DNA from: Candidatus Bathyarchaeota archaeon CG07_land_8_20_14_0_80_47_9
GTDB taxonomy: Archaea > Thermoproteota > Bathyarchaeia > Bathyarchaeales > Bathycorpusculaceae
Direction: 5' to 3'
DNA length: 9,025 bases
NCBI GenBank assembly: GCA_002779555.1
Contig: PEWI01000065.1
Location: forward strand, 6,581 to 15,605
Position numbers and translations under genes: made by a program. The number at the start of each line of letters is the position of its first letter. The stretch's first letter is position 1. Shown here in pieces: positions 1-6,224 of the stretch. The notes beneath the pieces are model-generated. The model saw only the letters and a list, made by a program, of their open reading frames with translations, made no database searches and was not told the DNA's origin.

Positions 1-333
1 CACCGGCTCATCCGGGATGCTAGCGTTTTGCTCGGCAGCATGGTCTCGATAGTTCAGGCCTAAACAGACAATCTTGGTAGGAGAAGCCACCGGCGCCAAC
101 AACCTTGCACGATTGAGTGGCAAGGAAGCAGTCTTGACGTCTTCTTCTGAAGCGTTTTCAAGCAATCTTTCTGCGGTTTCCATCCCCTTTAGTCCTGAGA
201 TAATTAGTTGCTCCAGCTGTTCAGGAAGCTTCACATTTAAACGTCTTGCGAGTCTAGGCAAACAAACAATGCCGTTTCCTTTCAATACGCCAAATTGCTC
301 TTTTTCCCTTTGGTGATAGCGGACAAGTCTCAA
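1..333 (-). CDS. Fumarylacetoacetate hydrolase (FAH) family protein, N-terminal 111 residues (gene continues past left edge)
   Basis: The minus strand reads open from a TTG at 333 to the window edge. Residues about 78-111 read SPTKIVCLGLNYRDHAAEQ and then NASIPDEPV. This is the entry into the FAH catalytic fold (COG0179: K-I-x-C-x-G-x-N-Y-x-x-H-x-x-E and P-x-x-P). The first ~75 residues (RLVRYHQREKEQFGVLKG...) match the small N-terminal domain of such proteins. The family includes fumarylpyruvate and acylpyruvate hydrolases, 5-carboxymethyl-2-hydroxymuconate isomerase and oxaloacetate decarboxylases. The metal-binding E-x-E and D residues lie outside the window, so the substrate cannot be called. 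TTG is the only standard start between the in-frame stop at 349-351 and the conserved region. A GAGG at 346-349 lies 12 nt upstream, overlapping the NIF3-like gene's stop. The two genes are 15 nt apart and probably cotranscribed. Confidence 0.9.
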   Translation of the reverse strand, partial: MRLVRYHQREKEQFGVLKGNGIVCLPRLARRLNVKLPEQLEQLIISGLKGMETAERLLENASEEDVKTASLPLNRARLLAPVASPTKIVCLGLNYRDHAAEQNASIPDEPV

Positions 334-348
334 AGCTGCATCTTTCCT

Positions 349-1164
349 CTATGTTGGAATAACCCCAAGCGTAGCCACCGACATGCCTCTCTTCTCGAGC
401 TCGCGGATGAAGGGGTTTATGCCAACTGAATCGCTTGCTATGTGACCTGTGACAATCAGGTTTCCTTTTCCTTCAGCCTTCAGCTTTTCCAAGTCTCCCA
501 AGCCTATGTGAATGTATATGACGGTTCCGACGCCATGTTTGAAGTAGGTTTTCGCGATTTCGTATCCGCCGTTCGTTCCAGCACCATGTGAAACAACAAC
601 TTTTCCAGCTGGGTTTCCAGCTTTTCCAAGCCTTATCTCGATCTCAGTCGATGCCCTTGCAAATTCAGGGAGCTCCTTCAAAGCAGAAACCACATCTTGC
701 ACTGTGGCGTTGTTTCGAAGCCGTTTTTCAACTTGTTCGCTCATGATTCTTCTGCCAACCTCATCCAAAGGCGTGTGAATGTTCATGTACGGCATTTTCA
801 AAAGCCTTGCAACGTCAACCGCATGAGCATAGTTTCGTGAATGTGCTTCCACTTCCAAGTCTTCAAGCTTCTTCCTAACTGCTTTTTCCGCTTCTTCTCT
901 CGGGACTCCTGCGTTAACCATCTGCTGAATGTGCCTTCTGAAAACTTGGTGAAAGTTTATGACTGCGTCTCCGCCGGCTGGGTGATGGGCGATGACTGCA
1001 TTGTAACCCAAGTGGTTCGCAAGCAAAAGCTCAGAAGCGCCAGCGTCAATTCCGAACAGAACCTTTTCGATGTTTTCGCCAGGCACGTATATAGCGCTGT
1101 CTTCTGGGACTTCCTTAAGACCTGCAAGCTTCAAAGAAATCTGCATAATCTCTTCAGTATTCAC
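349..1164 (-). CDS. NIF3-like (DUF34) putative dinuclear metal-centre protein
   Basis: 271-residue protein resembling the NIF3/DUF34 family, whose members bind two metal ions; their cellular role is poorly settled. Visible family signatures are the H60-H61-P pair in VIAHHPAGG, H130-x-x-x-D134 in NIHTPLDEV (family: H-T-x-x-D), and a C-terminal G-H241-x-x-x-D245 in TGHIASDSVG, where the family usually has G-H-Y-x-x-E. The G-D-x-x-H-H segment of many members is replaced here by a region around YIHIGLGDL (217-225), so this is a divergent branch. The start is GTG at 1162-1164, supported by an excellent GGTGAT Shine-Dalgarno at 1171-1176 with 6-nt spacing. It probably leads an operon with the downstream FAH-family gene. 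Family assignment comes from motifs; the biochemical role is unknown. Confidence 0.8.
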   Translation of the reverse strand: MNTEEIMQISLKLAGLKEVPEDSAIYVPGENIEKVLFGIDAGASELLLANHLGYNAVIAHHPAGGDAVINFHQVFRRHIQQMVNAGVPREEAEKAVRKKLEDLEVEAHSRNYAHAVDVARLLKMPYMNIHTPLDEVGRRIMSEQVEKRLRNNATVQDVVSALKELPEFARASTEIEIRLGKAGNPAGKVVVSHGAGTNGGYEIAKTYFKHGVGTVIYIHIGLGDLEKLKAEGKGNLIVTGHIASDSVGINPFIRELEKRGMSVATLGVIPT

Positions 1165-1281
1165 TTAATAATCACCTTCAATTTTGAAATAATGTTATAT
1201 TGGTTTCCTATGTAAATAAAAATATGTGCAGACTCAACTTGTTAAAAAGCATCTCAACTGAAGAGCAAACGGGGCGCTCGG
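1165..1281. promoter_or_regulatory. Divergent promoter region between the NIF3-like gene and the DMT exporter
   Basis: This 117-bp gap is strongly A/T-rich in 1165-1250. For the minus-strand gene, a T-rich TATA-like box lies around 1213-1223, which puts transcription start near 1192, about 28 nt ahead of the GTG and upstream of its GGTGAT site. A second TATA-like stretch (ATATAACA on the minus strand, about 1193-1200) lies closer. For the plus-strand gene, candidate boxes are AAATAAAAATA around 1214-1224 and TTAAAAAG at 1242-1249. The latter predicts a start near 1272 and a very short leader. Boxes were picked by eye on spacing and composition only. Confidence 0.4.
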
Positions 1282-2190
1282 ATGCGGATAAGAACAAGAG
1301 AACTGGCTTTGACTGAGGGCGTGGCAGCAGGCATTCTCTTCGGAACAGCAGCCATCTTCATAAGGTTCCTGCAAGGCTTAGACGCGTTCTCAATAGCCTT
1401 CTGGCGAATCATAATCGCCTGTTTGGCCCTAACCGCGATACTGATCGTCGCCAAAAGACCGTTCAGCCTCGTCTTAGTAAGGAAGAATGCGAAGGAACTC
1501 CTCATCCTCAGCTTTTTCCTCGGCTTGCACTTCATATTCTTCGTGTCCGCCGTGAAGGACACAACTATTCTGAATGCGACAGTTCTGGTCAACATTTCTC
1601 CGATCTTTTCGATGCTTGTTTCAAGTTTTTTGTTCAAAATCAAACCCAGCCGGCTGGCGCTGGCAGGCCTGACAGTGTCGTTCATAGGCGTGTGCATCAT
1701 TGCATTCGCCGAAACCATCACTGGCAGTACGGGTGTTCAGTCGGGGGCGTTTTCTTCGAGCCTCATAGGGGATTTGGAAGCAGTTTTGGCTGCTGTGGTT
1801 GAGGCTTTCTATCTCAATTACGGCAGGAAACTGAGAAGCGAGATGAGCATTCTTACTGCGGTGCTCCCAATGTATGTTCTGACTGCGATCGTCATAGGAG
1901 TCATTGGTTTGCCAGTTACTCAGAGAACTCCGGCTTTGCCAGCGAAGACGGAATTCATCCTTCCGCTCTTGGGCTTAGGGATATTCCCCACGGCGATAGC
2001 GCATACATTGTACTTCTCGTCTTTGTCAAACCTGAAATCCTTCGAGACCGCGACGATGGCTTTGATCGAACCCATCGGCGCAACATTTCTCGGTATGGCT
2101 CTATTTCAAGAAATACCGGCGCCTTTGTTTGGGTTCGGGGCAGCATTGACTTTGCTGGGAATCCTTTTTGTCGTTAAGCAGAAGCTTTAG
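1282..2190 (+). CDS. EamA/DMT-superfamily membrane transporter (10-TM drug/metabolite exporter type)
   Basis: 302-residue, very hydrophobic protein with about ten predicted membrane helices in two EamA repeats of ~140 residues, the standard size and layout for this family. Repeat 1 begins VAAGILFGTAAIFIRFL (about 14-30) and contains AFWRIIIACLAL (39-50) and a helix with NATVLVNISPIFSML. Repeat 2 begins near GDLEAVLAAVVEAFYLNYGR and contains a helix near FPTAIAHTLYFSSL and ALIEPIGATFLGMALFQEIP, the typical E-P-x-x-x-x-x-x-G-x-x-x-x-x-E pattern of repeat 2. Family members export amino acids, metabolites or drugs, and the substrate cannot be read from sequence. ATG at 1282 is the only standard start between an upstream in-frame TAA (1243-1245) and the first helix. 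No good Shine-Dalgarno precedes it (G/C-rich GGGGCGCTCGG), so initiation may be weak or near-leaderless. It converges with the eL22-like gene 23 bp away. Confidence 0.9.
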   Translation: MRIRTRELALTEGVAAGILFGTAAIFIRFLQGLDAFSIAFWRIIIACLALTAILIVAKRPFSLVLVRKNAKELLILSFFLGLHFIFFVSAVKDTTILNATVLVNISPIFSMLVSSFLFKIKPSRLALAGLTVSFIGVCIIAFAETITGSTGVQSGAFSSSLIGDLEAVLAAVVEAFYLNYGRKLRSEMSILTAVLPMYVLTAIVIGVIGLPVTQRTPALPAKTEFILPLLGLGIFPTAIAHTLYFSSLSNLKSFETATMALIEPIGATFLGMALFQEIPAPLFGFGAALTLLGILFVVKQKL

Positions 2191-2213
2191 GCGCCAAGAG
2201 AGGAGTGAGAACG

Positions 2214-2495
2214 TTATTCTTCTTCGGCGATTTTCTTCTTTTTGATAATCAACGTGTTTTCTTTGCCGCCTATAATCCTGAAGTGGTCCTTCAACTCTTT
2301 CCTGTGCAGGAACTTGCGCAACAATGCTCGCAGGTACAGTCTTGAGATTGCTTTTTCCTCACCCTTTACCGTTATCTCGTTTACTCCTGCGTCAACTTCC
2401 GCTTTGGTTTTTTCCTTCAGGAACTCTGTCAGGTCTTTGATTATGTCGCTGCCTTCGCTTTTGAGTTCTGATATGTTTATTTTTGCTTCCGTCAT
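2214..2495 (-). CDS. Ribosomal protein eL22-like protein
   Basis: 93-residue, charged protein that aligns by eye with eukaryotic large-subunit protein eL22 (L22e). The best stretch is NEITVKGEEKAISRLYLRAL followed by LRKFLHRKELKDHFRII. Its eukaryotic counterpart has ITV-T, S-K-R-Y-L-K-Y-L, K-K-Y-L, L-R-D-W-L-R-V-V in the same order and spacing, then a beta strand and an acidic tail (here KKKKIAEEE). The N-terminal half (INISELKSEGSDIIKDLTEF) matches the F-x-x-x-C helix region, without the lysine-rich extension of the eukaryotic protein. eL22 is an rRNA-binding surface protein of the large subunit; in archaea it is known from only some lineages. The ATG at 2493-2495 has a perfect GGTGA site at 2502-2506 with 6-nt spacing. 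That site sits exactly in the 11-nt gap after the DUF47 gene's stop, so the two genes are probably translated from one mRNA. Confidence 0.75.
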   Translation of the reverse strand: MTEAKINISELKSEGSDIIKDLTEFLKEKTKAEVDAGVNEITVKGEEKAISRLYLRALLRKFLHRKELKDHFRIIGGKENTLIIKKKKIAEEE

Positions 2496-2506
2496 GGTTT
2501 TTCACC

Positions 2507-3166
2507 TTATTTTCGGACCATTATGACCCTTACTTGGTCGCATGCATCTTCACATGCGTCAGCAATCATTTCTATGGCTTCGAAAAGCTGGCTTATTAGG
2601 ATTGCCGCTCCCGCCTTAGGCAGGTCTTCCTTGCCAAGTAGTGTTCGAGCCTTCTCATGGATGTCGTCAACCTTTTCTTCCTCTCGTTCCACTGCATCCG
2701 CTGCCTGAAGTGCCTCCTCAGGTTTCGTCATCATCTTGTTCACGCATTTTTGAAGCGAAGCCGCGCATTCTTTCACGTTCTGAACCATCACAATCGCTTC
2801 TTCTTTAAGTGGATCCGGCACATGCTGCATAGGGATGGCGCCGAGGACGCGTGTGGACTCGCGGCTCCAGTCTGCGACCATGTCTACTTTTTTGATCAAG
2901 TCCATCAGATCCTCTCTGTCTACTGGAGAAAGCTCGCCCTTTGATATTTCGTCCATGACTTTTCGTCGCAGAGCATCTGCTTCTTTTTCGCCGCTAGTTA
3001 CTCTTTCGACAGATCTTTGCATTTCCTTTTCGTCGCCCTTTACTGCGGCCCTTATCGCCTTCTCTAAGTCTTCAACGATTCCAGTTGTCAGAGCAAGATG
3101 TCGCTGTATGGTGGCCAACGCTTTGGTCTCTCTTCTCTTCTCAAACCACTTTACCAACTCACTCAA
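2507..3166 (-). CDS. DUF47 / PhoU-like family protein
   Basis: 219-residue, all-helical, soluble protein of the DUF47 (PhoU_div, TIGR00153) family. Typical features are the E-K-E-A-D-x-L-R-R-K stretch near residues 60-69, SKGELSPVDREDLMDLIKKV (about 75-94) followed by D-M-V-A-D-W, and a second helical repeat with EREEEKVDDIHEKARTLL and LFEAIEMIADACEDACDQV. PhoU-fold proteins carry clusters of acidic residues that bind metal ions. Many DUF47 genes lie beside Pit-type phosphate transporters and are thought to regulate them. Here the partner is an ABC transporter. The start is TTG at 3164-3166, inside the last codons of the ATPase gene (8-nt overlap), with a strong GAGGAGAT site at 3172-3179 and 5-nt spacing. 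This indicates translational coupling. Confidence 0.88.
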   Translation of the reverse strand: MSELVKWFEKRRETKALATIQRHLALTTGIVEDLEKAIRAAVKGDEKEMQRSVERVTSGEKEADALRRKVMDEISKGELSPVDREDLMDLIKKVDMVADWSRESTRVLGAIPMQHVPDPLKEEAIVMVQNVKECAASLQKCVNKMMTKPEEALQAADAVEREEEKVDDIHEKARTLLGKEDLPKAGAAILISQLFEAIEMIADACEDACDQVRVIMVRK

Positions 3167-4262
3167 CAGCTATCTCCTCTTTGAGTCCAGTTTCAGGATA
3201 GGGGAACACATGGGCTTTTTCACGTTGGAAACTAACTGTGACTTTTTCGCCTATATTAAACCATTCTCCCATCAGCGAGGGCTTAGCAATCAAGATCGAG
3301 TCCTGGTTTTCAAGTCTGACTTCGTATCGAATGTTTGTTCCCTCAAAAACTACTCTTTCCACCGAACCCGAAATCGCGTTCTCTCCCCGCCTGGCTCCCT
3401 TTTCGATTGTGAACGTTTCAGGTCTTATGGCTAGAACCACTCTTTCGCCTCTTTTCAAGTCTCCATTAGTGGCGTGGACTTTTGTTCCGCCTCGGAGCTC
3501 TATTGACGTTTCTTTGCCGGTCATGATTGAAACGTATCCTTCCAAGAAGTTTGATTCCCCGATGAAGTTGGCGACGAACACGCTTTGCGGGTTCATGTAG
3601 AGCTCTTCAGGTGTTCCGACCTGCTGGACCTTTCCTTTTTTTATAACTGCTATTCTGTCCGAAATCGACATGGCCTCGGCTTGGTCATGGGTTACGTGTA
3701 TCGCTGTCAACTCTAGGTCCTTCACCATTCTTCTTATGTCATATCTGAGCTCCTTTCTCACTTTCGCGTCCAACTGTCCCAAAGGCTCATCTAAAAGCAG
3801 CAGTTTGGCTCCGGCTGCTAGGGCCCTTGCAACTGCTGTTCTCTGCATCATTCCGCCGCTTAACTCGTTTGGAAAGGCATCCGACCGTTCGTGCAGTTTG
3901 ACCATTTCAAGCACTTCATGCCCTATGATGCCTGCTTTTTTCATGTCGAACCCCTTGACCCTTGGACCATAAATGACATTGTCCCAAACGTTCATGTGAG
4001 GAAACAGGGCGAAAGTCTGAAAGACAAATCCGATGTCTCTGTCTTCAGGCGGAACGTTGTTGACAAATCGTTCGCCGATGTAAATCTCGCCTTTGTCGGG
4101 CTGGATTAACCCGGCGATAAGTCTAAGCAGCGTTGTTTTTCCGCATCCGCTCGGACCAAGCAGCGAGAAATATTCTTTTTCATGGATATGGAGGCTTACG
4201 TTGTCTAAGGCGACGATTTTGCCGAACTTTTTCGAAACGTTGACCACTCGGACATCTGGCAC
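3159..4262 (-). CDS. ABC importer ATP-binding protein (CysA/PotA/ModC-like, with C-terminal TOBE domain)
   Basis: 367-residue nucleotide-binding subunit with all ABC motifs: Walker A GPSGCGKTT (36-44), Q-loop VFQTFALFPHMNVWDN (80-95), signature LSGGMMQR (134-141), Walker B LLLLDEP (154-160), D-loop LGQLDA, and switch histidine H192 in HVTHDQAEA. Residues about 235-355 form the C-terminal OB/TOBE region (AIRPETFTI near 278-286) found in importers of sulfate, molybdate, tungstate, iron(III), polyamines and sugars. MMQ in the signature and GQLDA replace the commoner QQQ and SALDA; neither should abolish activity. The start is GTG at 4260-4262. A GGAGG at 4274-4278 is 11 nt away and lies in the loop of a predicted hairpin. 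It energises the fused permease encoded just upstream. Substrate unknown. Confidence 0.95.
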   Translation of the reverse strand: MPDVRVVNVSKKFGKIVALDNVSLHIHEKEYFSLLGPSGCGKTTLLRLIAGLIQPDKGEIYIGERFVNNVPPEDRDIGFVFQTFALFPHMNVWDNVIYGPRVKGFDMKKAGIIGHEVLEMVKLHERSDAFPNELSGGMMQRTAVARALAAGAKLLLLDEPLGQLDAKVRKELRYDIRRMVKDLELTAIHVTHDQAEAMSISDRIAVIKKGKVQQVGTPEELYMNPQSVFVANFIGESNFLEGYVSIMTGKETSIELRGGTKVHATNGDLKRGERVVLAIRPETFTIEKGARRGENAISGSVERVVFEGTNIRYEVRLENQDSILIAKPSLMGEWFNIGEKVTVSFQREKAHVFPYPETGLKEEIAVE

Positions 4263-4264
4263 TG

Positions 4265-4294
4265 GTCAGACTTCCTCCATATTCCATGTCTGAC
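4265..4294 (-). promoter_or_regulatory. Inverted repeat placing the ATPase gene's Shine-Dalgarno in a hairpin loop
   Basis: On the minus-strand transcript a perfect 7-bp inverted repeat, GUCAGAC (4294-4288) and GUCUGAC (4271-4265), encloses a 16-nt loop containing GGAGG (4278-4274). The second arm ends 2 nt before the GTG start codon. Such a stem could modulate access of the ribosome or act as a processing signal between permease and ATPase cistrons. The stem is short and may be fortuitous. Confidence 0.35.
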
Positions 4295-4324
4295 TGTAAG
4301 ATTTTATTGCATAGATTGTAAGCG

Positions 4325-4334
4325 GTATATTAAC
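4325..4334 (-). promoter_or_regulatory. Possible internal TATA-like box in the permease-ATPase gap
   Basis: The 76-bp gap between permease and ATPase genes contains TTAATATA on the minus strand just after the permease stop. A start about 26 nt downstream would fall near 4304, shortly before the hairpin. This could give the ATPase/DUF47/eL22 genes their own transcript. Supported only by composition and spacing. Confidence 0.25.
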
Positions 4335-4338
4335 CATG

Positions 4339-5994
4339 CTAGTATCTTCCTTTTCCCTTCACGATAAGCCTCAATGCTAAGAGAATTATGAAGGAGAACA
4401 CTATCAGGAAGCCACAGCCAAGACCGATTTCCAGCGGCGTGGCTGCCACTTTCTTCATGACCCATTCCACTATCACTACAGGCGCAGTTCGCAGGCTTGT
4501 TACTACCGCCACGGTTGCGCCAGTCTCGCTGACGCTTCTGGTGAAAACCATTATGGCGCCTGAAAGTATGGAGTATTTGGTCAGGGGCAGGACTATTGTT
4601 CTGAAGACGCCGAGAGGTTTTGCTCCAAGCGTTCTCGCAGCTTCCTCTAAGTCTGGGCTTATTCTCTCAACCGCCGCCGACATCGACCTCACGAAGTAGG
4701 GGTACGTTATTGCAAGATGCGCGAAAATCAGCACCACCATTTCAGGCATAAAGGCAAAGTTTGCCTTCCAGAAGATGGCAAGGGACACGCCTAAGGCTAT
4801 AGAAGGAACAACAAGCGGAACGTTGACAAGCACATCTAACACTGCAGACGGAAGAACTCCGAGCTTCCTTCTTGCAACAATAATTGCCATTGGCAACCCT
4901 ATTATAACGTTCAAGATAGTGACTACCGCCCCCAGAAAATATGAAAGAAGGAGGCTTTGCCAGTATTCTCCCCAGACACCTGCGCCGGAAAGCGACTTAG
5001 GCAATGTATCCGTGAAAATCGCTTGAAGTGCTGGAAGCGCAACGAAAAGCGACGGGATGAGCACAATGGCGAAGAAAATTAGAAGGGTGATGCTGTCTCT
5101 TGAAGACGCTGCCTTGGAATAGCTTAGTTTCCGCTCAAATGTCGGCCATATCTTTCTCACGGGCAACTTGAGCTTGGGTCCAAGGGCCCTAATCGTCAAG
5201 AAGATAGCAAGTGCGACTGCGATGAGTATGAAACTTGCGAAAACAATCGAGCCCTCATAGGTAGACCCAACGTAATCTTTTTTCATGTTTTGTATGAAAA
5301 CAGGACCGTTTTCGAAGGCTCCTGCAACTATGAATGTGGCTCCAGTTTCTGAAATTGACCGCGAAAAGGCGAGTATGAAAGCTGCTATCAGCGAGGGTTT
5401 TATGATCGGAAAGGTCACCGTTCTCGACGCCGTGAACGGTGGCGCCCCCAAGGTTCTCGATGCATTCTCGTATTCCTTCTTGTAATCAAGCAGCGCTCCG
5501 ACTATAACCCTCACCACGACTGGATAGGAAAATGTGAAGTGAAGCAGCACGACGAGAAGCCAGCCTTGTGAAACCAGCGAGTTGCCAAAAAGCGAAGACA
5601 CGCCGCCCGGTTCGCTCCAAAAAAGAAGAAGCGAGTAGCCCAGCGCAGCCGTCGGCACAATGAACGGAATGTCCGACACGGTGTCTAAGACGTTCAGCCA
5701 TTTTGACTTTCCACGCGTTATCAGCCAAGCCATTGGAACTCCTGTTGCAACGTCCAATGCTGACACGAACAAGGCTATCGTGAAGGAGTTTTCGACCGCG
5801 CTTAGAGCGCGTGACATAAGAGCAGGTTGGTTCAGAACCTGCTGCATCGTGTTCCATTTGATTATTATCCCAAGAATCGGCGGTAGCAATATCAACGCGA
5901 AGAACAGTATCACGGCAGTCAAGTAAACGCCATACTTGACGGCTTTTCTCGATGAAAGCCTGTCTAATGCTTCTAACATCTTAGTTTTAGGCAA
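4339..5994 (-). CDS. Fused two-module ABC importer permease (COG1178-like)
   Basis: 551-residue membrane protein made of two homologous BPD_transp_1 modules in one chain, about 12 helices in all, as in iron(III)/thiamine-type FbpB/ThiP permeases. Each module carries the EAA loop that docks on the ATPase: EYENASRTLGAPPFTASRTV (174-193) and EEAARTLGAKPLGVFRTIVL (450-469). Each EAA loop is followed by a matching membrane motif, SRSISETGAT (211-220) and TRSVSETGAT (486-495), which shows the internal duplication. That R-x-x-(S/G)-E-x-G/A pattern recalls sulfate/molybdate/tungstate and phosphate permeases more than polyamine ones, a weak hint of an oxyanion substrate. The start is taken as TTG at 5992-5994, with GGAAG (6000-6004) 5 nt upstream; the next candidate, ATG at 5977-5979, lacks a Shine-Dalgarno. 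No substrate-binding protein gene lies beside it. Confidence 0.92.
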   Translation of the reverse strand: MPKTKMLEALDRLSSRKAVKYGVYLTAVILFFALILLPPILGIIIKWNTMQQVLNQPALMSRALSAVENSFTIALFVSALDVATGVPMAWLITRGKSKWLNVLDTVSDIPFIVPTAALGYSLLLFWSEPGGVSSLFGNSLVSQGWLLVVLLHFTFSYPVVVRVIVGALLDYKKEYENASRTLGAPPFTASRTVTFPIIKPSLIAAFILAFSRSISETGATFIVAGAFENGPVFIQNMKKDYVGSTYEGSIVFASFILIAVALAIFLTIRALGPKLKLPVRKIWPTFERKLSYSKAASSRDSITLLIFFAIVLIPSLFVALPALQAIFTDTLPKSLSGAGVWGEYWQSLLLSYFLGAVVTILNVIIGLPMAIIVARRKLGVLPSAVLDVLVNVPLVVPSIALGVSLAIFWKANFAFMPEMVVLIFAHLAITYPYFVRSMSAAVERISPDLEEAARTLGAKPLGVFRTIVLPLTKYSILSGAIMVFTRSVSETGATVAVVTSLRTAPVVIVEWVMKKVAATPLEIGLGCGFLIVFSFIILLALRLIVKGKGRY

Positions 5995-6085
5995 CTGCTC
6001 TTCCGCCCAGGTTCCGCTTCTGTAGACTCAACATGGTTCCTTTTTCATTCGTGTTCTGCGCTGATAAGTTTTCTGTAGAAGGAAA

Positions 6086-6149
6086 TGTCAGTTCGCCCGT
6101 CGAGTCGCATCACTGCCTTCGCTCTATTGACTCTCGGTTTCATCATCCA
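6086..6149 (-). ncRNA. Candidate C/D box small RNA (predicted 16S rRNA decoding-site 2'-O-methylation guide)
   Basis: On the minus strand, box C AUGAUGA (6146-6140) is followed after 26 nt by a C'-like box GUGAUGC (6113-6107). After a further 15 nt comes box D CUGA (6091-6088). C to D spans 59 nt, a usual size for archaeal C/D sRNAs. The sequence just upstream of box D is complementary to CGCCCGUCG (plus strand 6094-6102), which matches the conserved 16S segment at E. coli positions 1400-1408 if the last base is G. The base paired to the fifth guide nucleotide (6096) is C1402, a position 2'-O-methylated in bacteria. A TATA-like box at 6170-6179 predicts a start near 6149. Weak points: no convincing D' box (only a degenerate GCGA), a slightly long C-C' interval, and no clear terminal stem. 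The rRNA match is from memory. Confidence 0.4.
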
Positions 6150-6169
6150 GACAAAAAGGTGGACGAGAC

Positions 6170-6179
6170 AAAACTTAAG
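6170..6179. promoter_or_regulatory. TATA-like element CTTAAGTTTT in the divergent gap
   Basis: On the minus strand, CTTAAGTTTT is preceded by A-rich sequence resembling a BRE and lies about 26 bp before the predicted 5' end of the candidate C/D sRNA (near 6149). Because CTTAAG is palindromic it could also serve the plus strand, predicting a start near 6200 and a ~25-nt leader for the nitroreductase gene. The match to the archaeal TATA consensus is partial. Confidence 0.3.
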
Positions 6180-6224
6180 GCTTTTGTAGCGCAGGAGGTT
6201 AAGCTAAGAGTCGAAGGTGAAATC

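Noticed and set aside
841..1215. Plus-strand 124-codon open frame opposite the NIF3-like gene
   Set aside because: The composition is that of a reverse-complement shadow, and the opposite strand has clear NIF3 motifs and a good Shine-Dalgarno.
1254..1721. Minus-strand 155-codon open frame opposite the DMT exporter
   Set aside because: It is antisense to an obvious membrane transporter gene, with low-complexity basic content and no family resemblance. It is a shadow.
2191..2213. Terminator between the convergent DMT and eL22-like genes
   Set aside because: The 23-bp gap has no clear T-run or hairpin on either strand, so no terminator can be supported.
5486..5857. Minus-strand 123-codon frame within the permease gene
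   Set aside because: It lies in another frame of the same strand inside the conserved permease coding region, with no family match.
6045..6146. Minus-strand 33-codon open frame beginning with ATGATG
   Set aside because: No Shine-Dalgarno and no recognisable protein. The ATGATGA is better explained, if at all, as the C box of the candidate sRNA.
6033..6224. N-terminal 64-residue extension of the nitroreductase frame starting at an ATG at 6033
   Set aside because: The family homology and a perfect GGTGA site both begin at 6225. The extension has no recognisable domain and overlaps the intergenic elements.
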